From Papiliotrema nemorosa (lineage: Eukaryota > Basidiomycota > Tremellomycetes > Tremellales > Rhynchogastremaceae), in contig JASKOT010000027.1 of NCBI GenBank assembly GCA_032158125.1, forward strand, positions 62,001 to 126,000: 64,000 bases of DNA. The letters are read 5' to 3'. Shown here piece by piece: positions 48,910-60,525 of the stretch (the first letter of the stretch is position 1; each line of letters starts with the position of its first letter). The notes below the pieces were generated by a model. That model was not told the DNA's origin, searched no databases, and saw only the letters and a program-made list of their open reading frames with translations. A program made the position numbers and the translations under genes.

Positions 48910-48916
48910 TTATATA
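48910..48916 (-). promoter_or_regulatory. TATA box of small-family gene E
   Basis: Minus-strand TATATAA, 96-102 bases before the ATG at 48814. Confidence 0.5.
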
Positions 48917-49807
48917 TTGCTCATGGTAGGGATGCGATAAGGAGATCAGACACAGGATCCCATCGAGACGAGTCAAGCGAGCGGCCTCCTTTGACTAACC
49001 ACCAAAATCACACGATAGTGTTCTCAGCGGTCGCTTGCGCGGAATTCTCACAGCAAGGACATCTGAGAGCTGCTCCCAGTCCTGACGCAACTCTTCCGTG
49101 TGTATTTGTCACTGACCCCAAACGCTCATGGCTTGAGCACCGTCGATTGCTTCCATATGCTTCTCATGCTCGCTAGTGTTTAGTGCGTATCGCAAGCACC
49201 TCATGGAGGCCCCTTGATTCAGCATCATTGCGACGCATCAAAATTCTGTCCGGCTAAGCATCCAGCATGAAGAAGCATAGCCCGCTGTCAGAGACCTCCA
49301 GTCTCGGTAGACTCAGTCGAGCATTGCAGTCTAGCATTTGAAAATATAAACATTCTTCGACCCCGATGTGGGTTCTCGATGTATCAACTTATACAGTGAT
49401 TGACCTAGTACTGCGGATGACTTCCTGGTTTTTCAACCCCGGGAGTTCAAGCTGGTCTGGACTATGACCGGTAGTCAGTGACATTGTATACACGTCTACG
49501 ACTGTTGTACTCGGACGCTTGAGAATAAAGTGAACATGATGGTGCTCATGTGTACGCACTGCCCTCATCACGTTGTGCACACAGGCCGGCACGTGCGAGT
49601 TCCGCCTCTGTTAGGCAGATCAATTCGACTCGCTGAAGGCATGAACCACGACACAGCTCGACATATTACAATATTCTCATCGCCCCGTGTCTACAGCTTG
49701 ATAGAGTATAACACCAACATCTGACAGACGGCCTGTAAGGTGGAAGTCAAGCCCCGTTCACCTGATGACCCTCATTGCCCACGAAGCTACCGACAGTCTC
49801 GCAGTCC
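48917..49807. other. no supported gene
   Basis: About 890 bases between small-family loci E and F. Only ORFs under 70 codons are present and no repeat was recognised. It could hide another decayed family copy. Confidence 0.4.
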
Positions 49808-50038
49808 TCACTCAACTGTCTGGTTGTCTGGTCGTTTGAGGTCCATGAGATGTGCCACTGGAGTCAGTGCGTTTCTGACCTCAATCTCGCTGGGCGATTA
49901 CGACGGGTCGTAATGGTTCATCTCGGATTTGAATGCATTCCGACCAGCTCGTGTGAGCTGCGGAATGTCTGATTGCAGGCGTGAGCTGACGGCGGAGAGT
50001 GTGGCTGGGACTGAGGCCCGACTGCTGGTTGTAGACAT
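49808..50038 (-). pseudogene. small-family locus F, in-frame TAA
   Basis: ATG 50038 starts MSTTSSRASVPATLSAVSSR and runs 46 codons to FKSEMNHYDPS, then a TAA at 49898-49900. The same frame continues for 29 codons (SPSEIEVRNALTPVAHLMDL, then KRPDNQTVE) to TGA at 49808-49810. Both parts align with intact protein G: SSRL near the start, a YD pair, then V...L..V. The simplest reading is a premature stop in a former or recently lost gene. No readthrough signal is evident. The TATA position seen in sister genes is occupied by TACTTAAG at about 50120-50127. Confidence 0.5.
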
Positions 50039-50562
50039 GCTTGATGTTCGCAGATATATCTTGCTGGAGAAGGTATAGAAGGTAGGTTCTTGGTGCAATG
50101 GAAACAGTAAGGATGACCCTTAAGTATGTCGACGGACAACGTTCGGGAGCATGTCCCTGGGAAAATGGTGGTATACATACTGAGCTCAGTTCACGCCGAA
50201 CACGGAAGGGAAAGCGGACGCCAACTCCCTTTCATCCTATACCGTATCAGCCATGTTGTCGCACCCCTATGAACAGCTCGAGACGGAAGCGAGTCTCACG
50301 GTTGTGAGTGAGCAGTGCTTATCGCTGCAACAAAGACATGCGGACCGAGTTTCTTCTCAGCTCGTCTATCGTCGTTTTCCCACCGTTCAGTCCGAATTCG
50401 ATTAGCTCCTGCAAGATTCGCACACATCGAACGCGTCGGTATGAGAAGTTTTCTACTCCATGCATCGCACGACTACCCTAGTTTCTTCTTCACTCCAGTA
50501 CAATTGTACTATACCAGTGCTTCGCAGGTCATCACCCCCCTAGTCATGTTCTTTCGCGCTGA

Positions 50563-50829
50563 TCACTTTGCCAACTCAACCTTGACAGTCCGGCAAGTCG
50601 ACGCAAGGTCCACGTCACCAGCACCGTCCGAGCGTTCAAGATAATGCTGAACGCGAGTGAGTACGTCTTGCACGTCTTGAACTGTTCCGGGGTTAATCGG
50701 GCGAGTGTCATACTTTGTAAACGAGTCCAAAGTATCGCGATCGACTTTGCGAACGGTATCAGACATGCCCTCGAGCTCTCTGTCGAGCCGAGAGCTAATG
50801 GTTGTAATGCCTGATCGGATAGTAGACAT
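50563..50829 (-). CDS. small-family protein G, 88 aa, intact
   Basis: A single exon from ATG 50829 (MSTIRSGITTISSRLDRELE) to a stop at 50563. It is mostly helical: MSDTVRKVDRDTLDSFTKYD, GTVQDVQDVLTRVQHYLERS, LASTCRTVKVELAK. It is the shortest intact member and the closest relative of locus F. No known domain is recognised. TATATATA lies 77-84 bases upstream of the ATG. Confidence 0.6.
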   Translation of the reverse strand: MSTIRSGITTISSRLDRELEGMSDTVRKVDRDTLDSFTKYDTRPINPGTVQDVQDVLTRVQHYLERSDGAGDVDLASTCRTVKVELAK

Positions 50830-50905
50830 GTTCTATGAACTATGTAGTGGAAAATTGTATAGGTGGTTGAGCCGCAGCAGATAAGCTTGGATCTCAGACT
50901 CATCG

Positions 50906-50913
50906 TATATATA
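50906..50913 (-). promoter_or_regulatory. TATA box of small-family gene G
   Basis: TATATATA, 77-84 bases before the ATG at 50829. Confidence 0.5.
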
Positions 50914-51618
50914 CCTGTGCGATATCTCTGTCGACAAGCAGCGAGCGAGAGCTTTCCCTTGTCACCACCATCCCGATGCGGAGTATCAATGGTTTGATGG
51001 CATCCTTTCATGATCATAACGCCGAGGGCGGAGAATCAATGCGCAGTGGACTTTTCTAGCCCAGCTCGCTCATTCTCCAGCGTGTTGTTTGAAAAATCAT
51101 TTGGGCGGGACTCGACGGGTTTCGATCGTTCTTAGAGATGTTTTGCCCGCTGGGCATGTCCCCTCTACTACGATTGTACGGAATAAGAGCTGCATTCTGA
51201 GCTTTGTGGAAATTGTCGGCACAAAGGGCGAAGGTCACGATGCTGCCTTGTACCGGTCTACCTTGTCAGGCTACTCATCCTCGAAAATGCATGCAATGAT
51301 TGAGAAGGGCAGGATCGCTAAAGGCGGAGCTATCGGTGTTAAGCCACATGCAATCCCTATCTCCGACGTGCTGCTGTTTGCCACCCATTGTAGAGTGGCC
51401 GATGCTATAACGCCGCGGGATTATCTCGGTTGGGCGGCGAGAAGTGTCGAGTGTCGTGGGAGGGGGGGAGCAAAGTGCCACACTCGTGTCGCTGACTGCC
51501 TGCGCTGTGGGTTTTGGGTCGAGGATTCGATACTCGCTATACCTCTATCCTTCAACACATAATCCGTGAGTGTATATACCTACTTGCTCGTCTACCTCAA
51601 CTAACCATCAGGTTCAAA
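50914..51618. promoter_or_regulatory. intergenic, includes the ribosomal protein gene promoter
   Basis: About 700 bases between the divergent small gene G and the uL5 gene. A 157-codon plus-strand ORF (51089-51562) has no family motifs and ends just before the uL5 leader. I read it as chance. Confidence 0.4.
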
Positions 51619-52594
51619 ATGGTGAGCATTCGTCTCTTGCAGTCAGAAGGACGAAAGAGAATGAGGCCGAGGGAGGAGACAGAGGAAATGCGAGAATGAA
51701 TAAGAATGGATCGATGAAGAAGACACGGAGAGAGCGACATCGAGGGCAATGGATGGACATCATGGAGGGTGTTGAGAATATTCGACTGACTCTTTAGGCC
51801 GACAAGACTGCCGCTGTCAACCCTATGAAGGAGCTCCGAATCGAGAAGCTCGTCATCAGTGCGTCGAAGAAGGATTTAATCGCATGGGGTATATCGCTGA
51901 CCTAGTTCTTCCATTCCGCCCTGCCTCCCATTCACATTGCCCACAACTACGCTACAATCCCTACTCGCCTCGCTTTCACCTACAGACATCTCGGTCGGAG
52001 AATCCGGTGACAGACTTACTCGAGCTTCCAAGGTTCTCGAGCAACTTACCGGTCAATCCCCCGTCCCTTCCAAAGCCCGATACACCATCCGATCGTTCGG
52101 TATCCGAAGAAACGAGAAGATTGCCGTCCACGTTACCATCCGAGGTCCCAAGGCTGAGGAGGTTTTGGAGCGAGCTTTGAAGGTCAAGGAGTACGAGTTG
52201 AGAAAGCGGTAGGTCACTTTCTGTTCTAGCAAGAATGTCGCCGTGCCGTGGACGAGGGGAACATCGAAGGGACTTTACGGATACAGCAGAAGGAGGGGGC
52301 ATGGCGGATTGCTGCTGCTTGTTACAGACGAGCTGGTGGCTAACTTTTTTCAGAAACTTCTCCGAGACTGGAAACTTCGGTTTCGGTATCGAGGAGCACA
52401 TTGATCTCGGTATCAAGTACGACCCCGGAATCGGTATCTTCGGTATGGACTTCTACGTCGTCATGGGTCGACCAGGTGGACGAGTCGCTCGACGAAAGGC
52501 AAAGACTGGACGAGTTGGATTCTCTCACAAGGTCAAGCCGGAACAAACTGTTGCTTGGTTCAAACAACGATTCGACGGTATCGTCTCGCGATAG
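51619..52594 (+). CDS. RPL11: 60S ribosomal protein uL5 (L11)
   Basis: Four exons: the ATG alone (51619-51621), 51798-51858, 51986-52208 and 52354-52594, joining in frame to 175 aa, the normal size. The protein reads [20 protein letters not shown], then [20 protein letters not shown], with the [20 protein letters not shown] block, [20 protein letters not shown] and a basic end [11 protein letters not shown]. It sits in the central protuberance of the large subunit and belongs to the 5S RNP. The introns (176, 127 and 145 nt) are two to three times longer than those of neighbouring genes, as is common for fungal ribosomal protein genes. Confidence 0.96.
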
Positions 52595-52811
52595 AGCGTG
52601 GAGCACGGATTCGTCGGGTCTTAGTTGGGACGTAGGAGTGATGTATACTTTCACGAGACACTCTTGCATGGGCTATCAGAATATGAGCGGGAACACACCC
52701 ACATCGCTCGGCTGATAGGTTGACACAACCTCACGCTTGTCCGGGAGCATCGATGGCGATTGTGTTTCAACTGACGCGGGAAATGCTGACATGGTCATGG
52801 CGAATCTAGAT

Positions 52812-54807
52812 CTAGGCTCGAAAAGCATTCCCAAACGGACCAGCAAGCGTCACTGCGCGGCCCATCTCCCCACCTTCTCTCTTCACCCCGGCCCATACTC
52901 CCAAGTCTACGTCCATGGCCATGCCATCGACCTCGTCCAATTCCATAGGCTGATCAAACAATGTCGGACTCTGACTCTCTTCAGGCACAGGCGATACTTG
53001 CCTTGAAGGGGCCAACGATCCGCCATGCGACATTAATGTCCTCAGTGACGGCTTTCGAATTTTGGTCAGTGCTACCAAACCTGGTGATTGAGAAGACTGA
53101 AAGGTGGGCGCATGAGATAGAGGATGGGTCAAAGTAGGGTGAGATATTTGAGGAGGTTCAGCAGAGGAAGATCGGCCATTTCGGAGTGATGACCAGTCTT
53201 CTGTCATCCGGGGCGAGGCAGGTGCAGAGGCAGCTTGAGCCTCTTGGGTGTTATGAGATTGGGATGCTGCGGCGGGAAGAGTTTCGAAGGGGTTGGTGAA
53301 CTCTATCGGAGGGTTCTGACTCGTGTTCTCGAAAGGGTTGTTAGGAAGGTCTTGAAGCTGATTCTGACCGGCGTACCCATAATAACCTTGACTCGTTATC
53401 TGACTCGGAACGTCCAGACGATAAGCACAGCTGTTGGAATTCGGCTTGAGACCTTGCAAGGCAGTACCGAGATCGCCATGGATAGGCGACACAGCCCTTG
53501 AGAAAGGGTCGTCTCGGTGATTCAGACTGATTGGGAATGGAACCACAGGTGTAGGCGGGTACAGTACCTCCCCAGTTGTACCTGGACCTGTTCTCTGCCC
53601 GTGCACCCATCGAGGCCCGCTTAGCGCTTGGGCAAATGCCCCATGTAACGCGGCGGTTCGCGGACCAGGCGGAATGCCCGTTCCATCTTGGAAAGTGGCC
53701 TGACGAGGCGGAGGAGGCACATTGCGCAGCATCGATTGTGCAGGATATTGTTGGTGTAGATGGGAGAGGTGTACGTTTGATTGTGCATGGGAGTGCACAT
53801 CGAAATGTGATTGTGAATGAGGAGGGGAGATATAGCCGCCACTGTTGATACTTGGACTGATCATTGTGTTTTCAGGCGTGTGAACGTGAAAATACTGGGT
53901 ATAACCTTGGTCTGACGATGCATGCCATGAGGGTGATTCCTGGGATAGAGGGGGAGAAGCAGAAGGGTAGTAGCCATTAGTAAACTTCCCGGATGAACGT
54001 CTCTTGTACGGCCCACTGCTATAAGTTCACCGGCAAGTCGTGACGAGGGGTACAGCAGGTCTCACCGCTTGACACCGGTCTTTCTTGGCTTTCGAGTCGA
54101 ATCGATGCAGTCTTTCAGGCCATATTTGACACATCGATCACACGGTCTGTATATCAACGTCCACCCCAATCAAGTGTATGAGCAGTCGAAGAGAAGTCGC
54201 CTCACCTCGTATTTGAACACTTCTTGCACGCCTTTTGACAGTGCGTACAAGCTATCCTGACTTGGGCTCTCTTCTTCCTCGTCCCCGCCACTCCGCCCAT
54301 CGGCCCACTCGAAGCAGCCATCTGAGCGGGTGCACCGTTGAATGAGGACTCTGGCACGGGAAGCGGAGCAAAGGTGTCGTCTAGAGACAGTGGGATGGTT
54401 TCGGACGATGAAGGGTAGGTGTCCGAATACCATGGGACGGCTTCGAATGATCGCTTGCGATATCAGCATGTCATACTACTATAGCGGGCCTCGGTCTCTG
54501 GTAGGGTTTTCTTACGTCAGGATCAGGCAAATTGAAAAAGGCTTGAGCAGATTGAGGCTAACATGGATCAGTAAAGAACCTTCCTCGGTGGATTTCGCAA
54601 GGCGGGGGATATAATTCAGTTAGCACGTACAGGATCGGGCCATATCTGTTCGACCTGTCTCGTAGAGCCTAATAAAGGAGAAGTAGGGAGCGAGACTGTG
54701 CCTCTCGGTAGAGCACAGTTTCTTCCTGGGCCAAGGCGAGATGGGTTTCTCGGTGCGAAACCTAGATTATCCGAGAAATGTCGCTGGAGCGGTCCTTGAT
54801 TTGCCAT
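52812..54807 (-). CDS. Zn-cluster transcription regulator (RGPYK type)
   Basis: Minus strand, five exons or so, ATG 54807 (MANQGPLQRHFSDNLGFAPR) to a stop at 52812. The zinc cluster is split by an intron: RIACTHCQKACKKCSNTR, then PCDRCVKYGLKDCID, giving C-x2-C-x6-C-x5-C-x2-C-x7-C. It is followed by TRKPRKTGVKRGPYKRRSSG, the basic tail of a specific fungal zinc-cluster group with a KRGPYK motif. Before it lies an acidic/Ser-rich segment (TIPLSLDDTFAPLPVPESS). The last exon encodes 350 residues of Pro/Gln/Ser-rich disordered sequence with two NPFE/NPFET motifs. It should be a nuclear DNA-binding regulator; targets are unknown. Confidence 0.85.
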
Positions 54808-55728
54808 GTTGGTACTAACTATGGCTCACCGGTAGCCGGTGATGCGAAAGATTAGAAGCTGAGTTGAGCGTCAAGTCAGAAGACGTGAGTAGGGAGATGC
54901 AGAAGCGGGATTCTTGAGATATCTTTCTCCGCTAGAGCTGAGTTAGAGGGGAGAACGAGGAAGAGTTAACAGGTGCGAATGAGTCTAGACCGCTGATCTT
55001 GGCTCACTTGCGGAGTGAGACGAGAGGCACATCCTTTGTGGGATCTCCGCGTGAGTAGGTGTGTGAGCAGAATCAAAGGATGCGATGGAGGGGCTTTGTG
55101 CACATAGGATTCGAACTATCATACGAGTAGCATCGGCAACTTCGGGCATACAATCGGTATCTCAAGGCCAATCAAGGCTGATATGCTGAACAAGGTGTGT
55201 CTATTATGTCTCTAGTACAAATCTGTCATGTCAGTCGAAGGACATTGACCAAACGGAAACAGGTGGGATCGGGAATCAAAAGGTGAGATATCAGATTGTC
55301 CGTTGAGAGCATCGGTGGAAAGGTACTTGCAGAGGATCACAAAGATCGTATCGACCTTTCCACCCTGGTACAAGAGGTGCCATAGGGGTAATGCTACCGC
55401 TCTTCACTTATAGGGGGAGGGAGTAAGGTGAACAGAGGGAAGGGGGGACTCACCTAAGCTACAGGGCAGCTCGTACGGATACTGGCGATTCCTGGCCAAC
55501 CTATGTGATGGCTCGCGCTCCACTCCCTGATTCCACAGCTCCTCGTGAGCGTCGAATAGAGACATCCACATTACGATCCACTGAAATTTGGGCGAGACGT
55601 GACTGATAAGGGTTGACATCACGTGACTTGTTTCTAAACCGCTGCCACGTCAGGTCATTTACTCGATGCTGGGATATTTTGAAACCTATTGCATGTCCAT
55701 AACACCTCATGAACACCTATCACTCGCC
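54808..55728. promoter_or_regulatory. divergent promoter of the Zn-cluster gene and MRH4
   Basis: About 920 bases with no supported gene. It is rich in GAG/GTGAG words on the Zn-cluster side, possibly a long leader. TCACGTGA at 55619-55626 lies 103-110 bases before the MRH4 ATG. Confidence 0.45.
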
Positions 55729-57943
55729 ATGATCACCTCAAGCAGAGCTGTAGCCATAGCTGCAGCAGTCCCGCCACTACGGCATATCCTACTGAGAGCA
55801 CTTTCAACCTCTGCTGCAGTATCAGGAGGCGGACCGAGAACTGTACAACCTCGACCGGCCGTCCGACCCAGACTCTCATTCAAGAATGCTCGTCCGTCTA
55901 GAGTCCGAGCGGAAAAGCGGGGTAGCGTGGCTTCGTCAAGCAGCAGTCTTGCCTCTCTCCAAACCGTAAAGAAGGTGGACTCGTGGGATGATACATCACC
56001 ACAAGAGGAACAACAGGACTATGAAGAAGAGGAAGCGCCTGAAGTACCGGAACCTAGAACAGAAAGGGAGAATCAATTTGGATTCGTCTATCATCCTCGA
56101 GCGAAACCGTTCAGACCGAACGCATACCCTGTACCAAATTCGGCGCTAGGCGAAGATTTGGCTGAACCGAAATCTTTCGATTCGTTTGGATTACACGAAG
56201 GGCTCGCCGAGTCTCTCGTCACTCGATTCGGGTCTTCAGGAAGGACTACATTTATCCAGTCTTTGTCGCTGAACCATTTCTGTACACAAACGGATGCGCC
56301 TTCGGGATCTAGGACGTTACTTGGAGCAGAAACTGGAAGTGGGAAGACGTTTGCATATCTTTTACCGGTCTTGCACCATCTCAAGGCCACAGAAACGGAG
56401 GAAGACCTTGAGGCGCCTTCCAGGAAAGATATGAGGTTATTACCGCGAGCGATAGTCCTTCAGCCAACACATGAGCTCACACGGCAATCGACAGCCATGG
56501 CGAAGAGCTTGTCTCATAATGCAAAGTTGAGCATATTGGGCATGAGCAACTCGCCCGACGGTGGAGTAAAAGGGAGACGAGGCCATGTGGATGTTTTGTT
56601 CGGCACGGGAGCTATGACGAGGCGTATGATGGGAATAAGGAAGCCTGGCATGGAAGTGGAAGAGGGCTATCATGCGAATGAGTGGGTGGGAGTGGATAAG
56701 CTCGACTGGTTGGTCATTGACGAGGCGGATATCTTGCTCAGTGAGTATCAGCGTGCGCTCCAGTGATCGAGTATAGCTGGCTGACGATACAGGTAAAGAT
56801 TTCAGGGCAGAGACACTATTGATGATACAAAAAATCACCGCTGCTCGACCAAACGTCAACATCACTCTCTGTACAGCCACCTTCCCCCCTGCCCTGCTCA
56901 ACCTCCTGAAATCACACGAGTTCCTGCTCAAGACACCATTCACGCATCTTCTCTCCCCCAAACTACACAAATTGCCGAGAAACCTCGAAGCTCGATTTGT
57001 ACCCCGATCCAGAGGAGATCTCTTCTCCGACGTGGTACAAGAAGTTCGACGAGTTCAAACGGAAGATGCTATCAAGCGAAATCACATGATTGCCCAGGGA
57101 AACCCAGTGGAGAAGTCTAAACTGGTCGTGTTCTGCAATCTCGATTCGAGAGTTCGAGCGTTGTCGGAACTGTTGGAAGAAAAAGGGCACCCGAATTTGA
57201 CCTGGACAAAAGAAGGCGTCAATAGGAAACCGGGATCTACTGGAGCACTTCAGTCATTCTTGCTGGATCCGAGGGAAGCTATGAAAGCAGCTATGAATCC
57301 TGGTACGGAAGTTGAGGACGACATCAAGGTCGAAAAGGAACAGGAACAGGAAGAACCCAGGATCCTGATCACTACGGGTATCTTATCCCGAGGACTCGAC
57401 TTTTCGCCATCGGTATCTACCGTCTTCCTGGTAGATCAGCCCAAAGACATTCTCGACTTTATGCACCGAGCAGGACGAGCAGGTCGCGCTGGACGGAAAG
57501 GTCGAGTGGTCATTTTCGGTGGTACCCAAGGTCGACAAGCCGAAGATGGCAAATTGGGTTCGGTCATGCGCGACATGGTACATAAACACGAACGAAGTCA
57601 GCAAGCTCTCTGGTTACAAAAGAGGGAAGAGAGGTTACAGATGATTCGTGATCGACAAAAGGAGATTGCAGTCAAGACGGCGAGGAGAGAGGGTGATTTT
57701 GGGATTCTGAAAAAGGACGATGTGACAAGAGCAAACGATGGAAAGGAGTACAAGAGGCCCAATGTGGGTTGGAAAAGGGAAGCTCCAGGGTATGGTAAAG
57801 TCCAGACCAAGTTGAAAGTGGATAGGATGGTCAAGAAGTACGGAAAGGATAGAGTGAGGAAAGATGGGTGGGTCATTGGCGGGTTCAAGAAGACCTTGGC
57901 GCAGGTGAAGAGTGAGGAGAAGAGGCAGAATTCGTGGCCGTGA
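55729..57943 (+). CDS. MRH4: mitochondrial DEAD-box RNA helicase Mrh4
   Basis: Two exons (55729-56740, 56793-57943) give 720 aa. An Arg/Ala-rich start (MITSSRAVAIAAAVPPLRHI, then LLRALSTSAAV) fits mitochondrial import, and the in-frame ATGs at 55666 and 55693 precede it less convincingly. Motifs in order: GAETGSGKT (Walker A), VLQPTHELTRQ (Ia), LDWLVIDEADILLS (II, DEAD), CTATFP (III, TAT for SAT), LVVFCNLDSRVRALSELLEE (IV), ILITTGILSRGLDF (V) and FMHRAGRAGRAGRKG (VI). The Q-motif region is divergent, as in Mrh4. In yeast the protein acts on 21S rRNA during assembly of the large mitochondrial ribosomal subunit. The C-terminal basic tail is about 130 residues long. Confidence 0.92.
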
Positions 57944-58212
57944 TGGAGTGCATTCCATGTTTCGTTGTATGACTTCCTGATCAGACCTCTCAATTGTAGT
58001 CATATGGCATCATCATCGCATCTCCCGTGACACAGTGTGGCTCACTGGCATGCTGCTTGCGATGGAGTATCAGCTTGAGCGGGACGCTCATTGTCCCGAA
58101 TCCCATATCTTTGACTCTGACAGACACATCGTGACATGAAGACTTGTGCTCAATGTCAAGTGGTGCATCCGCGTCAGATCACTACCGTATCTAGCATTAT
58201 CCCTTCGTGGAT

Positions 58213-60280
58213 CTAGTCGTCCTCCTGCTTGACCATTCTCATCTCCATCATCTCTTTCATCCTCTTTTCCCTTGCCATTCTAACCTTGTCTCCCGGTGTC
58301 AAACCGCCTTCGATGTACAGTTGGCTCAACAACCTGTCCACATCGGGCGTGACGACGTATGAACGGTGAATTTCTCCTAAAACATTGGTGTACTTCTTGT
58401 GGGTGTCGAGATGCACAACTTGTTGAATAAACGACGTAGGTACACCCGGCGTGACCTGTACTCAGTGCTGCACCATGCAATTGAAGCAATCGAGTCGAAG
58501 ATTTAGGGTGAAGGAGGTGGGAGACTCACATTCATGACGATGTCCTCTCCCAGGATCATCTTGACCTTTCCACTCTTCATGACCACCATAGTACCGATCC
58601 TACCCTCCGGTGGCGCTTGATTCTTCTTGGACCTCGCTCCGACGAGCGGACCGCTAGCTTGGATGTTTGGCTTGACGTCGATGTTTGGTTTTATATCCGG
58701 TTTCTTCTCTCCATTCGATCCATCTTCGATGTTTGTAGCGTCGATAGGACGAGGTTCGAATTGGGGGAAAGACTGCGGGAACTGAAACATGAAGAGTTTC
58801 TGATCGGGCGCTTCCTATTTGGTCAGTCACGTATATTCACAGCGATCTGTCGTGAATGAGAGGAGGTACTCACCCCACCCTCAATCTGCACAAAGTCCCC
58901 TTCCATCCCTTCTTCTTCCTCTTCACTCTCGCTCTCGCTCAAATCTACCGCCTGAGCCTTGTTCACCTCTTCCTCATCCTCATCTTCCGCTTCTTCCACT
59001 CCGCCGTTCCTTGCGAAAGCCCTGACTCGACTTCCTGCATCACCACCAATACTCTCATCCATCGTCACATCTCCATCATCATCCACCGGGAGTCTTCTCG
59101 GCAACTTGTCCGGTGAGATTGGCTCATCTTTGACCCTTCCTATATCCTCATCCATCATATCACCCGCCACAGCTGAAGCTCTCGGTTTCTTCTTCTTCTT
59201 CATGGATTGCAGCGCACGTTTCAAGTCTGCCTTTTCAGCTTTCGCCTTGGCTTTTTCCTCCTTCGTCCTTCTGTCTCGATATATCGAGGTGGGTGCCGTC
59301 CCGCCACTTCTCCACACATTGTCGATATCTACAATATTCCGCCGAGTCTCGTCGTCTTCCCCGGAAGAGTATTGTTCTTCGTAATCAGGCATCATCATAC
59401 GATGTGCAGCCGCCACCGTCCTTCGAGCATTTCCCTGAGATTCTGAGCGTCAGCATATATTCTCGCGCATTGAATTGATTGAAATTGAGGCATTGGGAGT
59501 GAGAAGGGGATTTGGACGCACGTTGTAATCTTGCCGAACCAAAGATACCCACACCGACAGTCTCGGTGTTTACCTTTGCTCCCCTTCCTCCCCCTCTCCC
59601 ACGGGTGCTGGCCCCTCGAGTCGACGGCCCACCACGTGTAGAAGGCTGCTCAGGTCTTCCACCTCGAGCGGTAGAACCGCCTCGACTTGATGGTCCAGCG
59701 CGGGCAGGTGGGGTACCACGATTTGCGGTGTTCAGTTGGGCGGCATCCTTGTCGTCAGCTTTCCCGCAGCATCTGGCCAGCAACAACGTACAGGCTTGAT
59801 ATCTGTTGGTTCTCTGCAATGTCAGCATCAAATCAGATATAGTCCCGTAGGCACGGGCAAGCTCGATCTTGTGGTGAAGTGATGAATTTTCATATGGTGT
59901 ATGTCATGATGCACGGATGCTCACCTTCGGACGAGGGGTCTCTTTGGCTTGAACTTGAGCTTTGGCGCGGGCACCACCCCACTGCCCGGTCCTTGAGGCG
60001 GTACAGATCCCCTCGAGCCATCCGACAAGGCGGGTGTTGATCGAGATGAGAGGGTCTCGCTCGCCAGTCCAGGTCGGGCAGACGACGAAGCGACATTGGG
60101 CAATGTTGTGGGCTTGACGTCGGATTCCTCGTCACCTGGTAGAAACAACGCTTCCTTTGATGGTGAGGGAACCGAAGTCGTCGCGGGCTCAGATGTCGAA
60201 GGCGCATCAGCAGGTGGGGTTGAAGGGGCAGTTGATGCAGCATTGGCTGCAGCCACGAGGGCTGATCTTCTCGGGGGCAT
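58213..60280 (-). CDS. RPC53: RNA polymerase III subunit Rpc53/RPC4
   Basis: Minus strand, several exons, ATG 60280 (MPPRRSALVAAANAASTAPS) to a stop at 58213. The disordered N-terminus includes KLKFKPKRPLVRR, the Lys-rich motif typical of RPC4. A Gly/Arg-rich block (RGASTRGRGGGRGAKVNTET) follows, then a charged segment with SESESEEEEEGMEGDFVQIE. The C-terminal RPC4 domain (LFMFQFPQSFPQFEPRP, then RIGTMVVMKSGKVKMILGED) continues as VHLDTHKKYTNVLGEIHRSY and VVTPDVDRLLSQL. This domain dimerises with Rpc37 and takes part in termination and reinitiation on tRNA and 5S genes. The gene is divergent from TPT1 across 245 bp. Confidence 0.92.
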
Positions 60281-60525
60281 GCTTGCTCGCGGCTCTCTCG
60301 GGGGTATTTTCTATCCTCTTTCTGCGCTACCTATCCGCTGGGAGCTTGCAGAAAGGGCGTTGAATCGAAGATGGGGTTTGGACAAGGTGATGAGATGGAA
60401 TGGTCAGAAATCAAAATTGACTTTCGAGTTTCAGAACTTTTGACTTTGCACCAGTAACTTCGACTCGACCTCAACGTTCGCCCGATCTGCTCAGACTGCG
60501 GCGGGCTATCCGGCAGACTGGAAAG

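Noticed and set aside
51089..51562. 157-codon plus-strand ORF before RPL11
   Set aside because: No motif, Cys/Gly/Arg-heavy composition, and position in the ribosomal protein promoter point to a chance frame.
55095..55130. tRNA-like T-arm (minus-strand GTTCGAATCC)
   Set aside because: The 3' flank would pair as an acceptor with GTGCACA about 65 bases upstream, but no such 5' arm exists. The T stem also does not pair correctly around a 7-base loop.
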